A stretch of 64,000 nt of DNA. It comes from Siphonodentalium dalli. Lineage: Eukaryota; Mollusca; Scaphopoda; Gadilida; Siphonodentaliidae. The position numbers and the translations under genes were made by a program. This document shows, in pieces, positions 59,101-64,000 of the stretch. Location of the stretch: assembly GCA_032622095.1 (NCBI GenBank), contig CP136067.1, positions 50,633,899 to 50,697,898 on the forward strand, written 5' to 3'. Numbering within the stretch: the first letter of the stretch is position 1; each line of letters opens with the position of its first letter. The notes below the pieces were generated by a model that made no database searches, was not told where the DNA came from, and worked only from the letters and a program-made list of their open reading frames with translations.

Positions 59101-62100
59101 TTTTATACAGATGCATTCTGTCAGCACTGGATATCACAGACAGGCTAAGAACTAATGCGATGAGATATATAGGAATGGATACGGCACCAGACTGTAGAGT
59201 TATAGCCTGTACAAAACTCCTCTTGTTGTGATTTGCTAGATCAAACCTGAAATATTAAAGTGATGTGAATATATATATAAATTAAATGCAGTAACTCTCG
59301 ATGATGAAAATGTTTTCATTAGTTTATCTCAGATACATATGTAGTTACGCCCCGAATGAAAGTAAATATTTACAATTGAGTGTAGTTAAGACGATGTTTT
59401 CTATGGAGTGGTACGGTCGATTTGCTTGAGATTTTCAGTGATATTAGTAAGAATGCTGCATTCCTCCAGATGACATGAAAACTAACTTATCAGTTTCACG
59501 CACCCGGACAAGTCCATAATATGTCTTGAAACAAAAATATTCAAATTATTCAGTCATATGAAACATGAACAATTATTTTCGGTTTTCATACACCGTTATA
59601 ATGTAAAGATGGAATCCCAGAGAAAACTAAGATATCACCTCTCCATGAGGTATAGTGTACTCCACTGGTTTACGAGACATTTTATTTTTGCAGCAAGGAG
59701 AAATATTTTTAACCATGACTGGAGCTTACCAAAATGATAATCTATTATCCAATTTATCAACAGTTAATTGATTATCCAATTAATCATGGCAGCCCTAGAC
59801 CAGAGAGGTATAATATCAAATGGGAGGTGTGTGTACTGTACTTCGATAAAATCACACAGACTGGAAACCATATCTGCCAGGGAACTAAATAAGTTGGTGT
59901 GACCTGCCGGTATTAAATGAATGTTATTACCGATATACTTACCGATCACATGACGACACAGTACATAAAACCAGCAGAATATAGAACATGCACTGAACTG
60001 GCATTGCTAGTGGTTCGTAATGAACCAAGAAGTCCTGGTAATCATGGTAACTGAGCACATATACCACAACGATGTGCCACATTGCGATCCCTGCTGTTAG
60101 ACCATGTAAGAACAAACAGATTGTCTTGAATATATACTGAGTGCTAAGAGCCCAATCAATTGTAGACCTCGATGGTGGCTCAGCTGCTTTCAAGTTTTCG
60201 AGTTCAGCCTTTAGAACAGCATCTTTCTTTGCTATTCTTGCTTTTGTCTCCCCTTTGAATCCACCTGAAAAGATTGAATGCAATAGAGTCATTAATATAT
60301 AAGTGATGTGCGGTTTTAAGGTTTCTTGGTTGCCTTTTGGTTTTATTTCAAAACCAAACCGCAACCAATATCTATATTATATTTTGGAACTTCTGTCTGT
60401 ATGTCTGATTGTATGTATATAGACTCAAAAATTGCCCAACCGATCCCACTCAAATTTGGCATGTACGGTAGGCCTACTTTGATCCCAGGAACAGTATGGG
60501 CATGTGTGACCGTGTCTTTGACCTTGACCTTCACCTCGCTCATATACGCTCATATAGGCATGTTTCTGGACCTCGACCGATCCGACTCAAATTTGTTATG
60601 ACTGTAGGCCTACTTTGATCCCGGGAACAATATGGGCAAGTCCAATTTCACACGCGACCGTGTCCTTGATCTCACTCATATACGCTCATATGGGCATGTT
60701 TCACGGCCTCAACCGATCCTACTCAAATTTGGTATGTAGGCCTACTTTGATCCCGGGAACAATATGGGTGGGTCCAATTTCATGTGCGACTGTGTCCTTG
60801 ACCTAGCTCATATACGCTCTTATAGGCATGTTCCTGGACCGATCAAACAATAGTTTTACTTTTCAACATTGTTTCCTAAATAGCCCAGACGAAGTCAGGC
60901 ACATCAGCTAGTATTCTATAAAACCTATTGTTCAGGTTTCAATTAACCGACATCACTGGTCGCTAAATGTTGCTTTTACGAGACATGTGGTAATACACAC
61001 TTTTGTCAGCTTCTATTTGCCACCATTAGCCGTTTTTCAATTTGGAACATTTAGGTGTCATATCAGTGATAATGGCACATATTGCCACATAGATTATAAA
61101 ATGACTGGAAATATGTTATATAGATGTATTTATACCATCTGCTCTATGCATAAATTGCATATACATGTGGTCATTGCTGATAATGGTGTATGAAGTTAAA
61201 CCATAATCGAAACCAAAACCGAAATGAAATTTCAAAATCGCACATCACTACATTATATTAATATGGTGTGATCATTCCAGCATTAGTAAGATCTTTGTTT
61301 GCCCATTTTTCTCTATCCAATGTTTCAAATTTGTGAAGGTACATGTACATGTAGTTATGTTCAAGTGCAAATAGTATTTTCACCTTAAAGGTTTGAGGAT
61401 GCGAACATTATGAACATTATATATCAGTGGAAACTGGAAAGAGCATTTAAAATCAGTAAATCAATTAAGCTTATAAATTTCAGATATTAACTGAATTCCC
61501 TCCTTCATGATAAAAGATGTACATGAATTTCAGAGTAATACCATAAATAACATTCCATTCCTTCAAATGGGTAGACAATAAAGTAAATGTTTCATCTTTT
61601 CAGGGTTGATATATATGTAATATGTAGCTTAGAACTTACTGACCAATCAATGTTTGAAAGCTCAGAATTGAAAAGGTGTTAACGAAAAAAGGACTTTTAG
61701 AGTGAGGATATTTACCAAGTTATTAAACGGACAAGGCTTGTTATTAAACGGACAAGTCTTGTTGGAATCTCATAATTATGTATACATAATTTGGTAAGAT
61801 GTATCTCAAAACATACCAACGCGGAAGATTGCCGAACAAATTTGTCGAAATAGAGTTGAAAATATGTGTTTTGTTTCTTATATCTTCTGAAAATTTTTAG
61901 ATCGTTCCATTTATAATAAGTGCCGGTTAAATCTTTTATCAGAAGTCGCATAAATATTGCAACTCTACACCATGGAAAGAGAATCTAGAGCCGCTGAAAA
62001 CGAAGAGAAAGCAACATTGTGTGAAGTTTTTAACTAGTTTTGTGTTATGTACCTTTTCTGGACATTCCGTTTCTGATATTAAAATACAAATGGCTGTTTT

Positions 62101-62793
62101 TTTATTGGCACCCAATCATTTCTAGATTGTCTGGCTACAGGAGCATTTCTTATGAGACCGCTGATTAAAAAATTTGAATAATAATGTGATACATTGATGG
62201 AAAGAGCTCTTAGAGCTCTTTCCATCAATGTATCACATTATTATAATCAATAAATTTGAAAAATGATCAAGGAAATATGGGTTGATACAAAAATCGGACT
62301 TGGCACTGAAAGGGTTAATATTCAATTTACATCCATAAAGCAACAGCTGATTTCCAAAAGAATTTAAACATTGGTATCACTAAATACTCATTGATGAGTA
62401 GTTCCCTTAGGAAATGTTCAGATAGGTCATTTGATGAACTTATTATCTGAACATTTCCCTCGAAGAGTGGGAGAATCCATTTAGTATAGAAAGTGTTAAT
62501 ATGTACACCTTGACTATAAGGAACTCACTTTTAGTTTCAATGAACAACTTCTCTGTTCTCTGACTTTGAAGTATTCTGGCTGTCGTTGAGTGAGGGATCT
62601 GTGTCTCCGTGTCATCCACATCTGGTTCTGATCTCGGGGACACAATATCCTCCTCTAAACCCATCAATTCTCTTGGCAAACCACCATGGCTTTCATCCTC
62701 ATGTACGACCTTCTTCTTCTTCTTTTTCTTTTTTCTTGGAGTGCTTTCTTCATTGCTTTTGTCAATTAGGTTTGTTTTACTTCCAGTTGTAGC
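55967..62793 (-). CDS. TMEM237: Transmembrane protein 237, C-terminal part of a split gene
   Basis: Minus-strand exons 62793-62529, 60264-59943, 59246-59072 and 56143-55967 join in phase to 312 residues plus TGA. Family knowledge: TMEM237 is a tetraspan protein of the ciliary transition zone, linked to Joubert syndrome in humans. In the sequence there is a Lys-rich tract (eight K) near residue 25 and an acidic/Ser-rich linker. A charged coiled-coil-like stretch (KKDAVLKAELENLKAAE) runs at about 101-117. Four hydrophobic segments lie at about 134-159, 173-193, 216-236 and 264-284. The LFLHGLTAGIAMWHIVVVYV and SADRMHLY segments match the family's conserved core. The human protein is about 408 residues, so roughly 90 N-terminal residues are missing and probably lie beyond the right edge. 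The gene converges on ACAA2. Confidence 0.88.
56486..56636. mobile_element. MITE with 42-bp inverted repeats
   Basis: GTATCTTGCCCACTGAACTA, continuing to CCCAAGGT, is perfectly mirrored at 56594-56634. It lies in the last TMEM237 intron. Confidence 0.75.
57144..57527. mobile_element. Double-palindrome TTAA MITE, copy 2
   Basis: TTAA at 57144-57147 and 57524-57527. Ends CCCTTTACCCAACAAACCGG extend to about 30-bp inverted repeats. The core matches copy 1, but the second palindrome is cut off after GCGACCTATAG and replaced by the mirrored left end. Confidence 0.75.
57822..58950. mobile_element. hAT-type non-autonomous element
   Basis: The ends TAGAGATGGGCGGTT are inverted (complement at 58936-58950), followed inside by CGGTTTCGGTT motifs. 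An exact 8-bp TSD CATTGCAT lies at 57814-57821 and 58951-58958. No transposase. It sits in a TMEM237 intron. Confidence 0.85.
58981..59045. repeat. GACTAGTCGA-rich hAT terminus fragment
   Basis: CGACTAGTCGAC occurs twice within 50 bases, with TATCGGGTACC, directly beside the last-but-one TMEM237 exon. Confidence 0.4.
59072..59246 (-). CDS. TMEM237: TMEM237 exon with membrane segment 3
   Basis: Acceptor TTTCAG, donor CAG|GTTAGT. It completes the split Arg codon and encodes FDLANHNKRSFVQAITLQSG, then IPIYLIALVLSLSVISSADR and LWETEQ. Confidence 0.88.
59268..59530 (+). repeat. Dispersed repeat of the TTAAAGTGATGTGAAAC family, copy 3
   Basis: It starts TTAAAGTGATGTGAA then jumps to the TATATAAATTAAATGCAGTA segment, missing about 120 bases present at 7240-7350, and ends with GTTTCACGCACCCG. 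Confidence 0.6.
59943..60264 (-). CDS. TMEM237: TMEM237 exon with membrane segments 1 and 2
   Basis: Acceptor TTTTCAG, donor CG|GTAAGT. Two leading bases complete a Ser codon. It encodes the KKDAVLKAELENLK helix, FKTICLFLHGLTAGIAMWHI, and the second hydrophobic segment ending VSSCDR. This is the strongest match to the family. Confidence 0.9.
60302..61249. mobile_element. hAT-like element with AGTGATGTGCG ends
   Basis: AGTGATGTGCGGTTTT at the left is mirrored by AAAATCGCACATCACT at the right, with CGGTTTTGGTTTCG-type inner motifs. The flanks TAATATAT and CATTATAT match at 6 of 8 bases, a decayed TSD. It lies in a TMEM237 intron, 38 bases from exon 60264. Confidence 0.6.
60433..60840 (+). repeat. 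Tandem repeat of about 125 bp inside the hAT-like element
   Basis: Three units share GTAGGCCTACTTTGATCCC, GGAACARTATGGG and CATATACGCTCATATRGGCA. The palindromic AGGCCT is conserved. Confidence 0.65.
61250..62177. other. TMEM237 intron, no gene
   Basis: AT-rich. A short tandem (GTTATTAAACGGACAAG twice) lies at about 61720-61760. Confidence 0.35.
62178..62244. repeat. Near-perfect 33-bp-arm palindrome
   Basis: AATGTGATACATTGATGG plus AAAGAGCTCT is mirrored around a one-base centre near 62211. Confidence 0.8.
62374..62499. mobile_element. Fragment related to the 34568 MITE
   Basis: GAATCCATTTAGTATAGAAA next to TTAA, and AACATTTCC segments, match the 34568-34833 element. The left TTAA end is not evident. 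It ends 30 bases from the TMEM237 exon at 62529. Confidence 0.5.
62529..62793 (-). CDS. TMEM237: TMEM237 exon, basic/acidic linker
   Basis: Acceptor TCAATCAG and donor AAAA|GTGAGT on the minus strand. 88 codons plus one base. It encodes a K8 tract, GLPRELMGLEEDIVSP, and TEKLFIETK just before the membrane domain. No further upstream exon was recognised to the right. Confidence 0.82.
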
Positions 62794-64000
62794 CTGATTG
62801 AAATAAAATATATTTTAAAGGTACACCTTCAAAACAAGCTTTAGTTAAGAGAATTGATTTATTACCAAAAAAATAATGCTAACCACTGTCAACTCTAGTA
62901 TAAAATTTTCCAAAACGTGTTATATATCAACATTTTGTTCAAAGGAATTTGATATCGAATGTATGTCGGTCAGCTTGTCAAATATTTGCTAGGCTGCCAA
63001 ATATTCCAGGTGGTGAAAAATAACAGATTTAACAAACAGATATATGACAACTCTGAGCTTTGATGGGTGGGCTCCTTGACTCGAGTCAACCCCCGATTGG
63101 CCCAGAAGCCAAAGAAATAGTAATTTAGGAGCGTTAATTCAGATTGTGTATCTTTAAGTATGTGCAGATTTGTCTTTTAAATCCCCTTCGAGGCAAAATA
63201 AAGACAAGGTCAATGATACCGTCATGTAGGGCCCGACAAAGCTTCGAGATTTGATTCAATTTCGAATCTTATGTTCCGATTCGATTCGAAAGCGTCGGGT
63301 GATTCGTGATATTTCGAATCGTAATATACAAGTCCTTTAACACAGGGAATAGCCTGCATTATTTATATATAACAAGTTGTCGCGATATAGCCAGCCCCAA
63401 CTGCCGACACGAGTGAATTTCTTGTGGGACATATTTGTATGTCGGTATCTCAATCAAATAATATAACTTTTTTAAATCTAAAATTTAAAGGATATAAATA
63501 TATTAAATAAACATTTTGGGCTCCATCATGTCGTCTCCAAATCTGACCAACATCTTTAACCAGCATATATATGTTATCCGGGAAATGGAATATTGTTGAA
63601 CATTCAGCTTTCCGACAGACAGGTCCAAGTTGGGATAAGTACTACAGTTCCTGTAATACCATTTGCATATGCTCCATTCCCCAAGTCATGCGCATTTTTG
63701 ATATTGTGCGTGCCTGCTGTGCTACACAGGTTGAAGCGTCCGTTTGCAATGACTATATCATCAGTATATGTCAAATTCACAGAACAGTGAGTGTAAGTGT
63801 CGGCGCACACGATCCCGATTGTGTCCTGTAAATCCGGCCCGATAAAATCGGGGGTTCAGCGCACACGAGTCCGATTTTCACTCCGGTCATATGCATGCTA
63901 TGGTCACTGTGCAGCTGTAGTAAATAGCCAATTGGTGTGGTCAGCCTATCTAGACATTTACTATAGCTAGTCATGGTGATTTATATTAATATGTATTTCT
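62794..64000. other. Right end of the window
   Basis: Presumed TMEM237 intron. No upstream exon recognised. At 63229-63320 a TAGGGCCCGAC start followed by GATTCGATTCGAA motifs resembles a hAT terminus. Confidence 0.35.

Noticed and set aside
63571-63974. Overlapping small ORFs at the right edge as TMEM237 upstream exons
   Set aside because: No splice sites in phase and no similarity to the basic N-terminal region of the family.

Overview
This window is metazoan nuclear DNA, AT-rich, with spliced genes whose introns are mostly transposon and satellite-like repeats. The repeat vocabulary (GAGTTATGGCCC and GGGCCATAACTC units, AGCTCAACTT- and AGCTCACCTGAG-type elements) resembles molluscan genomes, so a mollusc or another lophotrochozoan is my best guess. 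That guess is an inference and not a species call.

Two host genes lie tail to tail. On the plus strand, nine well-supported coding exons between 1942 and 48701 encode mitochondrial 3-ketoacyl-CoA thiolase (ACAA2). Reading frame and splice phase are continuous through all eight introns, and the catalytic Cys/His/Cys motifs are present. A short tenth, first coding exon at 1860-1890 is only a candidate. On the minus strand, four exons between 62793 and 55967 encode the C-terminal four-membrane-segment part of TMEM237, a ciliary transition-zone protein. Its 5' exons lie outside the window or were not recognised. The two genes are functionally unrelated, and about 7.3 kb of repeat-rich DNA separates them.

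Layout. 1-1941: upstream region with a TTAA-flanked inverted-repeat element (513-1553). 2118-7734: introns 1-3 with a TA-flanked MITE, a 5'-truncated LINE with a target-site duplication, and a TTAA MITE. 7883-15483 (intron 4): a CAGGG-ended element with a 7-bp TSD, then the first copy of a 4.7-kb inverted-repeat element. 15544-29150 (intron 5): a frameshifted hAT transposase, a tandem array capped by 240-bp inverted repeats, and a second 5.0-kb copy of the large element. 29264-34359 (intron 6): a 155/164-bp tandem array with a higher-order unit of about 800 bp. 34561-46835 (intron 7): a TTAA MITE eight bases after the donor, a 3.3-kb foldback element with a 5-bp TSD, a tRNA-derived SINE pair and more arrays. 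47893-55966: double-palindrome MITEs, degenerate arrays, hairpins and a second tRNA-type SINE. 56144-62528: TMEM237 introns with further hAT-like and palindromic elements.

The most unusual material is the pair of large inverted-repeat elements. They share an internal array of about 180-bp GC-rich units, and their terminal repeats have changed in concert within each copy. Next come the family of nested double palindromes with TTAA ends, the foldback element whose two arms each carry an exon-like start, and TE ends lying within about 10 bases of two ACAA2 splice sites. I found no CRISPR, operon or bacterial system.
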